Assembly (NCBI RefSeq): GCF_030553055.1
Contig: NZ_CP130713.1
Coordinates: 4,650,001 to 4,714,000 of the forward strand
DNA length: 64,000 bases
Source of the DNA: Streptomyces sp. XD-27
GTDB taxonomy: Bacteria > Actinomycetota > Actinomycetes > Streptomycetales > Streptomycetaceae
Direction: 5' to 3'
Below the pieces are notes generated by a model. That model did no database searches, was not told the DNA's origin, and saw only the letters and a list, made by a program, of their open reading frames with translations. Position 1 is the first letter of the stretch. The number at the start of each line of letters is the position of its first letter. Shown in pieces: positions 23,719 through 32,052 of this stretch. Position numbers and translations under genes: made by a program.

Positions 23719-25066
23719 CTCCACGTCGTCCACGCCGCCCGAGTCCATATCGAAGGCGTTCCGTCTCCCCAAGGTCCCGTTCTGGGCGCAGATCCTGCTG
23801 GGTCTCGTCCTGGGCGTGCTGCTCGGCTGGGCCGCCCGCAGCGGCGACATCGGCTGGCTGGTGACCACCCTCGACAAGATCGGCTCGATCTTCGTCCAGC
23901 TGCTCAAGCTGGCCGTCGCCCCGCTGGTCTTCTTCGCGATCCTCGTCTCGATCACCAACCTGCGGAACGTCAACAACGCCGCCCGGCTGGCCACCCGCAC
24001 CCTCCTGTGGTTCATGGCCACCTCGCTGATCGCGGTCGCCATCGGCCTCACGATCGGCCTGCTGACCAACCCCGGCTCCGGGACCGGCCTCACCCCCAAG
24101 GACGGCGCCAAGCCCGAGCACGCGGGCTCCTGGCTGGACTTCCTCACCGGCATCGTCCCGGAGAACGTCGTCACCCCGTTCACCGAGCTGAACGTCCTTC
24201 AGATCGTCTTCATGGCCGCCGTCGCCGGCATCGCCGCCCTCCAGCTCGGCGAGAAGGCCAAGCCGATCCTCGACCTCAGCCAGGCCGTCCTGGAACTGCT
24301 CCAGAAGGCCCTGTGGTGGGTCATCCGGCTCGCCCCGCTGGGCACCCTCGGCCTCATCGGCTTCGCCATCGCCAAGTACGGCTGGAACCTGATCGGCAAG
24401 TACGCCACCTTCACCGCCGACATCTACATCGGCTGCGCCCTGGTGATGTTCGGCGTCTACCCGCTGCTGCTGGCGACCGTCGCCAAGGTCAACCCGCTCC
24501 AGTTCTTCCGCGGCGCCTGGCCCGCCATCCAGCTCGCCTTCGTCTCCCGCTCCTCCGTCGGCACCATGCCGCTGACCCAGAAGGTCACCGAGCGCCTGGG
24601 CGTCCCGAAGGAGTACGCGTCCTTCGCGGTGCCGTTCGGCGCCACGACCAAGATGGACGGCTGCGCCTCGATCTACCCGGCCATCTCCGCGATCTTCATC
24701 GCCCAGATCTTCGACGTGCACCTCGACCTCGGCGACTACCTGCTCATCGCCTTCGTCTCGGTCGTCGGCTCCGCCGCCACGGCGGGCCTGACCGGCGCGA
24801 CCGTCATGCTGACCCTGACCCTGTCCACGCTCGGCCTCCCGCTGGAGGGCGTCGGCCTGCTGATGGCGATCGACCCGGTCCTGGACATGATGAGGACGGC
24901 CACGAACGTCGCCGGCCAGGCGCTGGTCCCGGTCGTCGTCGCGGCGAAGGAGAAGATCCTGGACCGCGAGGCGTACGACTCCGCGACGGCCTCCCCGATC
25001 GACGCGCCCGACGCGATCGACGTCCGCGAGGCCGAGCAGAAGGCGACCGTTCCGGCGCCTGCCTGA
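23714..25066 (+). CDS. Dicarboxylate/amino acid:cation symporter (DAACS family), candidate cystine importer
   Basis: 450 residues from TTG 23714, which has GGAG nine bases upstream; GTG 23705 lies on the ribosome site itself and is rejected. Eight or so transmembrane helices plus two re-entrant loops: the Ser-rich SRSSVGTMPLTQKVTERLG corresponds to hairpin loop 1 and VPFGATTKMDGCASIYPAISAIFIAQ to the substrate/cation-binding helix 7. DAACS members import glutamate, C4-dicarboxylates or, in the TcyP branch, L-cystine. The cysteine-rich leader peptide in front suggests cystine, but that is inference from regulation only. A Ser/Thr-rich N-terminus and acidic C-terminus are cytosolic. Followed by a very strong terminator. 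Confidence 0.88.
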   Translation: MSSTSSTPPESISKAFRLPKVPFWAQILLGLVLGVLLGWAARSGDIGWLVTTLDKIGSIFVQLLKLAVAPLVFFAILVSITNLRNVNNAARLATRTLLWFMATSLIAVAIGLTIGLLTNPGSGTGLTPKDGAKPEHAGSWLDFLTGIVPENVVTPFTELNVLQIVFMAAVAGIAALQLGEKAKPILDLSQAVLELLQKALWWVIRLAPLGTLGLIGFAIAKYGWNLIGKYATFTADIYIGCALVMFGVYPLLLATVAKVNPLQFFRGAWPAIQLAFVSRSSVGTMPLTQKVTERLGVPKEYASFAVPFGATTKMDGCASIYPAISAIFIAQIFDVHLDLGDYLLIAFVSVVGSAATAGLTGATVMLTLTLSTLGLPLEGVGLLMAIDPVLDMMRTATNVAGQALVPVVVAAKEKILDREAYDSATASPIDAPDAIDVREAEQKATVPAPA

Positions 25067-25110
25067 CCGCGCGACCGCCGCGCCGCGTGGCGGCGGCGGT
25101 GACATGCACC

Positions 25111-25145
25111 GTGCCCCGGCCTCATGGGAGATGAGGCCGGGGCAC
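25111..25145. terminator. Strong hairpin terminator, 15-bp stem
   Basis: GTGCCCCGGCCTCAT pairs perfectly with ATGAGGCCGGGGCAC around a GGGAG loop. It separates the symporter gene from a convergent small secreted-protein gene. Confidence 0.85.
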
Positions 25146-25164
25146 GCTGCTGTATGGATGACGG

Positions 25165-25398
25165 TCAGAGGAGGTGGATGCCGAGGTCGAGGTCGAGGTT
25201 GAGGTCGATGTCGGCGTCGAGGCCGAGGGCTACGACGAGGTCTGCGTCCACGGCTGTTGCCGCGTTGACGTCGCCATTGACGCCGGCCGAGTTGCCGGCC
25301 GAGACCTGGGTGCCGCCGGCGGCCATGGCGGCGGGGGCACCGAACAGGATGAGCAGGGATGCGGCCGCTACGGTGCCGGCAGCGAGTCGTTTGCGCAC
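25165..25398 (-). CDS. Small secreted protein with alternating Asp/Leu C-terminus
   Basis: 77 residues from GTG 25398, with GAGGGGG upstream. A Sec signal peptide (RKRLAAGTVAAASLLILFGAPAAMA) leaves a mature peptide of about 50 residues beginning GGTQVSAGNSAG. The end alternates hydrophobic and polar residues (DADIDLNLDLDLGIHLL), a pattern that would form a two-faced beta strand. It has no Cys pair and is not a recognisable chaplin or rodlin. A surface-active or self-assembling role is conceivable but unsupported. It is a single gene flanked by a terminator at its 3' end. Confidence 0.65.
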   Translation of the reverse strand: MRKRLAAGTVAAASLLILFGAPAAMAAGGTQVSAGNSAGVNGDVNAATAVDADLVVALGLDADIDLNLDLDLGIHLL

Positions 25399-25511
25399 AG
25401 GTTCCCCCTCGGGTTGCGTGACATTGAGCCGAGGCTTGCCGGGGTTACGGCGTGTCACCCGGATACGTGGCGCGAATCCCCCGAATGAGTGACGGGGGAG
25501 GGGTGGGGCCC

Positions 25512-26171
25512 CTAGTCGTCGACGGCGCCGGGGGCCAGGGCCGGGGCGGGGAAGGCGTGTCGGGCCTCGCCGCCGGACCACCACACGCCGATGGCGAAGA
25601 CCGCGGCCGCCTCCAGCAGCGCCGCGCGCTCCAGCCCGCCGCAGGCCATCGGGTCGCAGCCCATCGACGTGACGAGCTCCGCCACCAGCGCGGCGGTGGA
25701 CGGCGCGTCCGCGCAGAAGGGCACGGCCAGCGGCGCGCCCTCGAAGGCCGGCCGCGGCAGGGTCCAGATGCTCTCGTGGCAGATGCCGAAGACCTTGGCG
25801 ACATGCGCCTCCGGCGCGGCGGCCGCGAGACGTTCGGCGACCGAGTCCGTGCCGCCGGCCGTGGTCAGCCCCGGGCCGTCGGCGCCGGGCGCCATCGGCA
25901 CCGTGCAGTCGAGCAGGGTCCGCCCGGCGAGGTCCGGGCCCAGGTCTTCGACCAGCTTGGGTGCGACGTCGGCGGGTACGGCGACCAGCACGGCCTCGCC
26001 GTACCGCGCCGCCTCGACCAGGCCGCCGTGCCCGGCGGCACCGATACGGTCCGCCATTCCGGCGGCGGCCGCGGCGTCCCGCCCGCCCACCATGACCGAG
26101 TGCCCGGCCCGCACCCAGGCCCCGCCCAGCGCCGCCGCCATGGCGCCCGTACCGAGAATGCCGATGCGCAT
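25512..26171 (-). CDS. NAD(P)-binding oxidoreductase, F420:NADPH-reductase-like
   Basis: 219 residues. The Rossmann start MRIGILGTGAMAAALGGAWVRAGHSVMVGGRD is typical of the NADPH-dependent F420 reductase and pyrroline-5-carboxylate reductase-like group (NADP-binding arm). AVLVAVPADVAPKLVEDLGPDLAGRTLLDCTVP continues the fold. The substrate is uncertain. ATG 26171 has GGGAG seven bases upstream; an ATG at 26228 would add an unrelated tail. Divergent from an HxlR-type regulator with an inverted repeat between them, the usual arrangement for a regulated oxidoreductase. Confidence 0.8.
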   Translation of the reverse strand: MRIGILGTGAMAAALGGAWVRAGHSVMVGGRDAAAAAGMADRIGAAGHGGLVEAARYGEAVLVAVPADVAPKLVEDLGPDLAGRTLLDCTVPMAPGADGPGLTTAGGTDSVAERLAAAAPEAHVAKVFGICHESIWTLPRPAFEGAPLAVPFCADAPSTAALVAELVTSMGCDPMACGGLERAALLEAAAVFAIGVWWSGGEARHAFPAPALAPGAVDD

Positions 26172-26246
26172 CGTCCCGCTCCCGTTCGTGTCGTGGTTCG
26201 TGTCGTGGGATGTTGTGCCGTGTGTCATGACCTGGACGCTAGGCGG

Positions 26247-26276
26247 GCCGATGCACACCATTCGGTACGCATCGGC
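26247..26276. promoter_or_regulatory. Inverted repeat between the reductase and HxlR genes
   Basis: GCCGATGC at 26247 and GCATCGGC at 26269 are perfect inverted 8-mers separated by 14 bases, in the divergent promoter region. Likely the HxlR operator. Confidence 0.6.
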
Positions 26277-26292
26277 AGGGCAGGATGTCCGC

Positions 26293-26787
26293 ATGGGAGC
26301 AGCACCGGACGACACGGGACCGCGGGACGGCATGGGAGCCCCGGGGGAGGCCACGGGAACGCCGGGCGAGGACACGGGAGCGCCGCGGCAGGACATGGGC
26401 GGCGACCCGTTCGCGGCGGACTGCCGGGCCCGGATCGCCTTCGAGGTGCTGGCCAACCGCTGGGACAGCGTCGTCGTCTTCGTCCTCGGCGAGAACGGCC
26501 CGATGCGCCCCCGCGCGCTGCTGTCCCGCATCGGCGGCCTCAGCCCCAAGGTGCTCAACGAGGCGCTGCGGCGGCTGGAGTACAACGGCCTGGTGGAGCG
26601 CCGCCGTTACGCCGAGGCCCCGCCCCGCGTCGACTACACCCTCACCGAGGCGGGCACCGCCCTCCTCGCCCCGATCCGCGCACTGGGCGCCTGGGCCGCG
26701 GTCCACGGGGACGCCGTCCTGGCGGCCCAGGACCGCTTCGAGAGGTCCCGCGTGTCGAAGGCCCCGGACGGGGCGGATCGCGACTGA
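26293..26787 (+). CDS. HxlR-type winged-helix transcriptional regulator
   Basis: 164 residues. A Gly/Pro/Thr-rich N-terminus (repeats of GAPGE and TGTPGED, about 1-38) precedes the HxlR domain: CRARIAFEVLANRWDSVVVFVLGENGPMRPRALLSRIGGLSPKVLNEALRRLEYNGLVERR and YTLTEAGTALLAPIRALGAW. HxlR proteins are dimeric winged-helix regulators, often of a neighbouring oxidoreductase, responding to electrophiles or redox state. No conserved Cys other than the first helix Cys is apparent. AGG precedes ATG 26293 by eight bases. Confidence 0.88.
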   Translation: MGAAPDDTGPRDGMGAPGEATGTPGEDTGAPRQDMGGDPFAADCRARIAFEVLANRWDSVVVFVLGENGPMRPRALLSRIGGLSPKVLNEALRRLEYNGLVERRRYAEAPPRVDYTLTEAGTALLAPIRALGAWAAVHGDAVLAAQDRFERSRVSKAPDGADRD

Positions 26788-26834
26788 CGCCTGGGCGAGC
26801 CTGATGCAGCGTTATACCTCTTTTCCTACGGCAG

Positions 26835-26850
26835 ACTTGGTCCACCAAGT
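26835..26850. promoter_or_regulatory. Palindrome upstream of the EACC1-caspase unit
   Basis: ACTTGGT-CC-ACCAAGT is a perfect 7+2+7 inverted repeat 21 bases before the GTG of the first gene, shortly after a TTATACC promoter-like sequence. It is placed where a bound repressor would block transcription or where an mRNA hairpin would precede the ribosome site. Confidence 0.55.
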
Positions 26851-26870
26851 GGAAGCGAAGAGGGGGCGTT

Positions 26871-27281
26871 GTGGAGTGCTGGCTGGCCTTGGAGGGCCCG
26901 GACCGGTTCGACGCGAAGGCGGATCTCAGCGATTGGCTGGCGAACGAGCCTGAGTTGCGTGCCCGGGTACGGTCGGGACCGGCCGCGCCGGGCCCGGGCG
27001 AGCTGGGCGGAGGATGGGCCGACACGCTCGCCGTCACCCTCACCAGCGGCGGGGCGCTGACGGTCCTGGCGCGGACCCTGGCCGTCTACCTCAAGCAGCC
27101 GCGCCGCCGCAACGCGCAGGTGAAGGTCGTCGCTCCCGACGGGCGCAGTACGGAGGTCTCCGTCGAGCACGCGAAGAACGTCGCCGAGGTGGAGGCCCTG
27201 CTGCGGGCGGCGCTGCGCGCGCAGGACGAGGGTCGGGCCGACGACGGGGGCCAAGACGGTGAGCCGACGGGGAGCCGGTGA
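26871..27281 (+). CDS. EACC1-like effector-associated constant component
   Basis: 136 residues, GTG start with AGGGGG upstream. The pattern is a short N-terminal strand-helix region (LEGPDRFDAKADLSDWLANEPELRARVR), a Gly-rich turn (GPGELGGGWADTLAVTL), a hydrophobic helix (GGALTVLARTLAVYLKQPRRR) and a strand pair VKVVAPDGRSTEVSVEHAKNVAEVEALLRAAL. This matches my recollection of EACC1, a constant component found beside variable effector domains in predicted actinobacterial conflict systems. Its TGA overlaps the GTG of a caspase-like gene, so the two are made together. The role, perhaps membrane or assembly contact, is not established. Confidence 0.7.
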   Translation: MECWLALEGPDRFDAKADLSDWLANEPELRARVRSGPAAPGPGELGGGWADTLAVTLTSGGALTVLARTLAVYLKQPRRRNAQVKVVAPDGRSTEVSVEHAKNVAEVEALLRAALRAQDEGRADDGGQDGEPTGSR

Positions 27282-29071
27282 CCGTGCGGCTGCCTGACCG
27301 GGACCGTTCCCGCGCCGTCCTGATCGGCGTCGGCGCGTACGCCAACTCCGAGCTGCCCGACGTGCCGGCGGTCCACAACAACGTGCGCGACCTGCGCCGC
27401 GAACTCACGAGGACGCGCGGCGGGGCGTTCCACCCCGAGCACTGCGTGGAGATCACCGACCCGGTGGAGGGCGGCAGCGTGGGTCGTCAGCTCCTGCACG
27501 CGGCCAAGCAGGCGGAGGACGTCTTCCTCGTCTACTACGCGGGCCACGGGCTGGTGGGCGCACGGAGACGCGAGCTGTATCTGGCCCTGGGCGAGACCGA
27601 TCCGGAGGCCCTGTTCTATACGGCGATGCCGTTCGAGGGGGTACGCGAGGCGTTTCTGGCCAGCCCCGCCAAGAACCGGATCCTGCTGCTGGACTGCTGC
27701 TTCTCCGGGCGCGCGATCGGCGAGCACCTCTCGGACGACGCGTCGGTGGTGATGGGCCAGCTCGACATCTCCGGTACGTACATCCTGACGTCGGCGGCGG
27801 CGAACGAGCCCGCGATGGTGGAGCCGGGGGCGCGGCATACGGCGTTCACCGAGGAGCTCATCGCGCGGCTGCGGGAGGGCGGTCTGACGCTGGACGGGCT
27901 CTACCGGGAGCTGCACCGGTCGCTGACGGGGCGCGGGCTGCCCGCGCCGCAGCGGTGCGGGACGGAGACGGCGCAGGAACTGGTGCTTGCGGAGGGACCG
28001 GCGCAGTCCGCTCCGGCGCCTGCCGGTACCGCGGACGGTCCGCCATCAGCGACGGAAGACCCCGAGACGGCGGTGGCCGCGCTCCGGCCGCTGGCCAAGG
28101 CGGACCTTGTGACGCATGGTGAGGCATTCGCCGATGCGCTGCAGAAGTGGGCGGAATGGCTCTTCGGCGAGGATCGCTGCGAGGAGGGGCGGGCGGCGGA
28201 CGATGAGGCAGTACGTGTCTTCCGGGCGCTGGCCAAGGAGGACTCCGCTCGGTACCGCCCTCGCCTGGCCGGGGCCCTGCGCGAGCTGAGCACCGGTCTG
28301 GATGCGCTGGGCCGGTTGGAGGGGGCGAGGGCTGCCCTCGAAGAGGCGGTGCGGCTGTACCGGGAACTGGCAGAACAGGAGCCTGCCCTCTACCGCGTTC
28401 ACCTCGCCCATACCCTGGATCTTCTGGGCAGCATCCTGACCGAGCGGGGGCGGCATGTGAAGGCGGCGCTCGTCCACGGCGAGTTGGCCGGACTCCGCCG
28501 CGGCGCGCTTGAGGAGGGAGACCTCACGGAGCGACCGGTCCTGGCACGGGTGCTCAGTGAACTGGCTGTGAATCTCCGTGAGGTGGCGAAGTACGAGGAG
28601 GCGCTGGAAGCCAGTGACGAGGCGGTGCGGCTGTACCGCGAGCTGGTGGCGGAGGACCCCGCGGGTTACAACACCCAGCTCGCCTTCGAGCTGAGGAACC
28701 AGGGATATCTCCTCGCCAAGGCCGCACGGCTCGATGAGGCGTTGCAGGCGAAGGACGAGGCGGTGGACATCTACCGGGTCCTGGCCGAGGAGGACGAGAA
28801 GCGGTACGGCGGACCGCTTGCCGATGCCCTGATGGCCCTCGGCAAGGACCTGACAGAACTTAATCGGCATGCCGAGGCGCTGGCGGCGGACACGGAGGCC
28901 GTGGAGCTGCTCCGGCCCTTGGCGGAGACCAACCCGGCGGCCTACCGTCCGAAGCTCGCCGACGCGCTGAAGTACCAGGTCATCGACCTCAGAGGACTGC
29001 ACCGGGAGGCGGAGGCGCAGAAGCTCGACGAGGAGGCGAAGGCGCTGAAGGCGCTCGATGCGGCGGAGTAG
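27278..29071 (+). CDS. Caspase-family peptidase with C-terminal TPR repeats
   Basis: 597 residues. The N-terminal caspase-like domain (about 8-235) has the catalytic His90 in VYYAGHG and Cys141 in LLLDCCFSG, with RAVLIGVGAYAN as first strand. A variable Pro/Ala linker (about 238-262) leads to about six TPR units of 45-48 residues, recognisable as EAVRLYRELAEQEP-type helices repeated at regular spacing. The TPRs would recognise a partner and the peptidase would cleave on activation, as in bacterial caspase-TPR (Craspase-like or metacaspase-type) effectors. Coupled by GTGA overlap to the EACC1 gene. Role in defence or controlled cell death is inferred from family and neighbour. Confidence 0.85.
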   Translation: MTVRLPDRDRSRAVLIGVGAYANSELPDVPAVHNNVRDLRRELTRTRGGAFHPEHCVEITDPVEGGSVGRQLLHAAKQAEDVFLVYYAGHGLVGARRRELYLALGETDPEALFYTAMPFEGVREAFLASPAKNRILLLDCCFSGRAIGEHLSDDASVVMGQLDISGTYILTSAAANEPAMVEPGARHTAFTEELIARLREGGLTLDGLYRELHRSLTGRGLPAPQRCGTETAQELVLAEGPAQSAPAPAGTADGPPSATEDPETAVAALRPLAKADLVTHGEAFADALQKWAEWLFGEDRCEEGRAADDEAVRVFRALAKEDSARYRPRLAGALRELSTGLDALGRLEGARAALEEAVRLYRELAEQEPALYRVHLAHTLDLLGSILTERGRHVKAALVHGELAGLRRGALEEGDLTERPVLARVLSELAVNLREVAKYEEALEASDEAVRLYRELVAEDPAGYNTQLAFELRNQGYLLAKAARLDEALQAKDEAVDIYRVLAEEDEKRYGGPLADALMALGKDLTELNRHAEALAADTEAVELLRPLAETNPAAYRPKLADALKYQVIDLRGLHREAEAQKLDEEAKALKALDAAE

Positions 29072-29132
29072 CGACGCGCCCCGGCTTCGCCGAGTTCCCG
29101 TTCGGAACAGGCCCCGTTCGGAAGATCTCCGT

Positions 29133-29483
29133 TCAGGACGAGGCCAGCCGCAACGTCAGGGAGCCCGCGACCAGCAGCAGGAACGGCACCGGGGCGGGGA
29201 GATGCGCGTAACGGCGGGAACGCAGGATGGCGGCCATCGCGCCGACGTAGTACAGGATGAGGCCGACCGAGGCCGCGACCGCGATCGCGGTCACGCGGAG
29301 GCCCACGAGCAGACCCAGCACGCCGGCGGCCTTGAGGACGCCCAGCGGGGGAAGCCACGTAAGCGGCACGTTGTAGCTGGTCATGGTGTCGAGGATCCAC
29401 TGGGGACGCGTGAAGTGGTTGCTGGCTGAGTACCCGTTGGCCGCGGCGGCCAGGACGGTGACGACGACGTAGGCCGTGAACAT
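29133..29483 (-). CDS. DoxX-family membrane protein
   Basis: 116 residues with four transmembrane helices (about 3-20, 45-65, 70-90, 95-113). The DoxX pattern is VVTVLAAAANGYSASNHF, PLGVLKAAGVLGLLVG and AAILRSRRYAHLPAPVPFLLL. DoxX proteins are linked to thiol and oxidative-stress systems in some actinobacteria, but most copies are uncharacterised. Start 29483 has GGAAG at eight bases. Divergent from a LysR regulator 90 bp away, which probably controls it. Confidence 0.85.
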   Translation of the reverse strand: MFTAYVVVTVLAAAANGYSASNHFTRPQWILDTMTSYNVPLTWLPPLGVLKAAGVLGLLVGLRVTAIAVAASVGLILYYVGAMAAILRSRRYAHLPAPVPFLLLVAGSLTLRLASS

Positions 29484-29572
29484 GGGGACACTTCCGTGGG
29501 TGAGGGCTGTTGGGCCCACTCTCGCGACGGCCCCGCTCACCCGTCCAATAGCCGTTTCCATAGCCTGGCGGC

Positions 29573-30502
29573 ATGGATGTCGACACGCGGTTGCTGCGCT
29601 CCTTCGCCGCCGTGGCGGAGGAGGGGAACCTGACCCGGGCCGCGCAGCGGCTCTTCGTGGCGCAGCCGTCCCTCACCAAGCAGATCAAGCAGTTGGAGAG
29701 CCAGCTGGGTGTGGAGCTGTTCGTGCGGTCCCGGGCCGGAATGGCCCTCACCGAAGCGGGCCGCGTCCTCGCGGGCCAGGCGGGCGCGCTGCTGTCCGAC
29801 TGGGACCAGGCCGTGCGGGACACCCGAGGCGCGGCGAGCCGGGAGGCCCGCGCGCTGCGGGTCGGGTTCGTCGCCAGTGCCGCCAACGAGTCCACGCAAC
29901 GCATCATCGCCGCGTTCGAACGGCGTCGCCCGGGGTGGCGGATCGCCATGCGGCACACCGATTGGACCGATCCCACGGCCGGTCTCGCCGACGGACGGGT
30001 GGACGCCGCCTTCGTGCGCCTGCCGTTCCCGGGCCAGGTGGCCTTCCGCGTGGAGGTGCTGTTCACCGAGCCCCGCTGGCTCGCGCTCCGCGCGGCACAT
30101 CCCCTCGCCCAGCTCGAACAGATCCCGTTCCACGCGCTGCGCGACGAACCGTTCGTGGCGGCCCCACCCGAGACGGGCTCCTGGCGGGACTTCTGGGTGG
30201 GCGATGACCAACGCGAGGGCCACACCGCCCGTGTCGGCGCCATCGCCCGCAACACCGACGAATGGCTGACCGCCATTGCCAACGGCTACGGAGTCAGCTT
30301 CACCCCGGCCGCCTCCGCCCGCTTCTACCCCCGCCCCGGCGTCGCCTACCGGCCCGTCACCGGCATCGGCCCCAGCCGGGTCGGCGTCGCCTGGCCAGCC
30401 GCCTCCACCCATGACTCCGTTATCCAGGACTTCGTTCGCTGCTGCCTGGACTGCCGTCCCGAGCACCATGACCAGTTCACGAGTCGGGGGGACCATGAGT
30501 GA
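29573..30502 (+). CDS. LysR-family transcriptional regulator
   Basis: 309 residues. N-terminal winged helix (MDVDTRLLRSFAAVAEEGNLTRAAQRLFVAQPSLTKQIKQLESQLGVELFVR) and a C-terminal periplasmic-binding-like effector domain (ALRVGFVASAANESTQRIIAAF, HPLAQLEQIPFHALRDEPFV). LysR proteins usually control the gene they diverge from, here the DoxX gene, with a small ligand as co-inducer. The ATG lies shortly after a repeated ATAGC sequence but no full binding box was defined. Followed by a strong hairpin terminator shared with a convergent lipoprotein gene. Confidence 0.92.
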   Translation: MDVDTRLLRSFAAVAEEGNLTRAAQRLFVAQPSLTKQIKQLESQLGVELFVRSRAGMALTEAGRVLAGQAGALLSDWDQAVRDTRGAASREARALRVGFVASAANESTQRIIAAFERRRPGWRIAMRHTDWTDPTAGLADGRVDAAFVRLPFPGQVAFRVEVLFTEPRWLALRAAHPLAQLEQIPFHALRDEPFVAAPPETGSWRDFWVGDDQREGHTARVGAIARNTDEWLTAIANGYGVSFTPAASARFYPRPGVAYRPVTGIGPSRVGVAWPAASTHDSVIQDFVRCCLDCRPEHHDQFTSRGDHE

Positions 30503-30568
30503 GCACCTGGGCCCGTCGGAGCGGGCCGGCGACGACGGCGCCAGGCGGACGCGGGACAGGTCGGCGCG

Positions 30569-30594
30569 GGGCCCGGCGCCGCCGCGCCGGGCCC
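30569..30594. terminator. Bidirectional hairpin, 11-bp stem
   Basis: GGGCCCGGCGC pairs perfectly with GCGCCGGGCCC around a CGCC loop between the convergent LysR and lipoprotein genes. The 99-bp gap holds nothing else. Confidence 0.75.
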
Positions 30595-30601
30595 GCCGGT
30601 C

Positions 30602-31144
30602 TCAGGAGCTGTAGAGCTCGGTCATCTTGGTGATGGTGTTGCCGTCCAGCGCGACTTCGTAGAAGTTGCCGGTGCAGGACAGCCCCTCGGGCGTCTTGGC
30701 CTGCCCGCCGTCGTAGTTCTCGCCGTTCGGGTCCGCACAGAGCTTCACGTGCGCGAGGCCGCTGTGCGGACCCTTCTTGTCGGTGTAGTTCGGCTCGTTC
30801 ACCGTCACCTTGGCGTCGGGGGAGAGGGCGAAGGTCTTCAGCTCCCCGACGGGGTGGTAGGCGGAGCCGCCCGGCGAGGTGGCGGTGCAGGCGTCCTTGG
30901 CCTCTTTGGCGATGACGTTGTTCATCGCGCCCTCGACGTTGTTGACCCAGATGACCTTGTTGCCCGGCGCCACCTTGTGGCAGTCGCCCCCGCCATCCGG
31001 CGTGGCCGGGTCGCCGTGCGGCTTGGGCTTGCTGGATGCGGTGGCGGAGGCGTCCGTCTCCGTACCGCCGTCGTCCTGGCAGGCGGTCAGCGTGAACGCC
31101 GCGGAAACCAGCACCGCGGCTGCCAGGGCACGACGAATCTGCAT
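30602..31144 (-). CDS. Secreted lipoprotein, unknown function
   Basis: 180 residues. A signal peptide with lipobox (LTAC, about residues 19-22) is followed by an acidic/Ser/Lys linker and a compact extracellular domain: VIWVNNVEGAMNNVIAKEAKDACTA, TFALSPDAKVTVNEPNYTDKKG and FYEVALDGNTITKMTELYSS. It contains four or so Cys that could pair. I recall related short Streptomyces lipoproteins but no named family. ATG 31144 has GGGAG at nine bases. The 185-bp gap to the next gene upstream holds its promoter; no other gene seen. Confidence 0.75.
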   Translation of the reverse strand: MQIRRALAAAVLVSAAFTLTACQDDGGTETDASATASSKPKPHGDPATPDGGGDCHKVAPGNKVIWVNNVEGAMNNVIAKEAKDACTATSPGGSAYHPVGELKTFALSPDAKVTVNEPNYTDKKGPHSGLAHVKLCADPNGENYDGGQAKTPEGLSCTGNFYEVALDGNTITKMTELYSS

Positions 31145-31329
31145 GTTCGGTGTCTCCCCCGTGAAGAGCCCCGGAGCCAGGGGGCGTCCGGGGCGAGTTC
31201 GAAATGGAAAAAGATGGCCGCCGCTGTCGGTGTGACGGGCAGTCATCTGGCCGAATCGTACAGCCATGCTCATGCCCAATTGATCATTGAACTGTATGGT
31301 GTGTGAAACAGGTGCCAGGGCGCTCGGGC

Positions 31330-31887
31330 TCAGGCGAAGACCACTTCGGCGGCCGCCAGCGTCAGTCGCGAGAGCCCGCTGGCGGCGCAGTCGGTGTTGG
31401 GGTGGGCCGCCACGGGCACGGCGGTGACCGTGTCGCCCCTGAGCGGACCGCGGGTGATCTCGGCGCTGACGGTGATCGTGCCCCGTTCCGGGTCGGTGTT
31501 CACGGTCCAGGTGTAGCCACTCCTCTCGCCGGTGTTCCAGGCGATCGTTCCGGTGCCCGTGGCGGTGAACAGCAGCGAGCACGGTGTACCGGAGTCGGCC
31601 GTCGCGGAGCCCGTGGCGCTGACCGTGGCAGAGGCCATCGTGTAATGGCCGTTGGCCGAGGTGCAGTTGCTGAACTCTGCCGAGGCGTCCACCTCTGCGC
31701 TGGCGTTGGGGCCGGAGAGCGGCGGGTCGAAGTTCAGCTCGGCGGAGGCCGTACAGGTCAGGTCACCCGCGGCCGCGTGGGCCGAGGCGGCGGGGAGGAC
31801 GAGCGAGGCGGCCGCCAGGGTGCCGGAGGCCGCGAGACGGCCTGCCGTCCGCATCAGACCACGGTGCTGGGGGGTGCGCGAGATCAT
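31330..31887 (-). CDS. Secreted hypothetical protein
   Basis: 185 residues. A signal peptide (TAGRLAASGTLAAASLVLPAASAHAA) leads to an all-beta-looking domain rich in Ala, Thr and Ser with three or four Cys (LTCTASAELNFDPPL, EFSNCTSANGHYTM, TPCSLLFTATGTGTIAWN, PNTDCAASG) that could form disulfides. No catalytic signature was recognised; resembles small secreted beta-sandwich proteins of Streptomyces. ATG 31887 has AGGAG seven bases upstream. Same strand as the lipoprotein gene, 185 bp before it, but probably a separate unit. Confidence 0.75.
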   Translation of the reverse strand: MISRTPQHRGLMRTAGRLAASGTLAAASLVLPAASAHAAAGDLTCTASAELNFDPPLSGPNASAEVDASAEFSNCTSANGHYTMASATVSATGSATADSGTPCSLLFTATGTGTIAWNTGERSGYTWTVNTDPERGTITVSAEITRGPLRGDTVTAVPVAAHPNTDCAASGLSRLTLAAAEVVFA

Positions 31888-32052
31888 GCCGGTGTCTCCT
31901 GTCGTGAGAGCGCAGTCATACGACTGCGCTCATATGCGTGCGCCGGAGGCGGCAGGAGAAACCACGTCTGCACGGCGCGTGAGCGGGGAGACGGGCGCGC
32001 GGGTGTGTACGAAGGGGCGTGCGCGGGGGCGGGGCGCCGCCCCCATGTCGCG

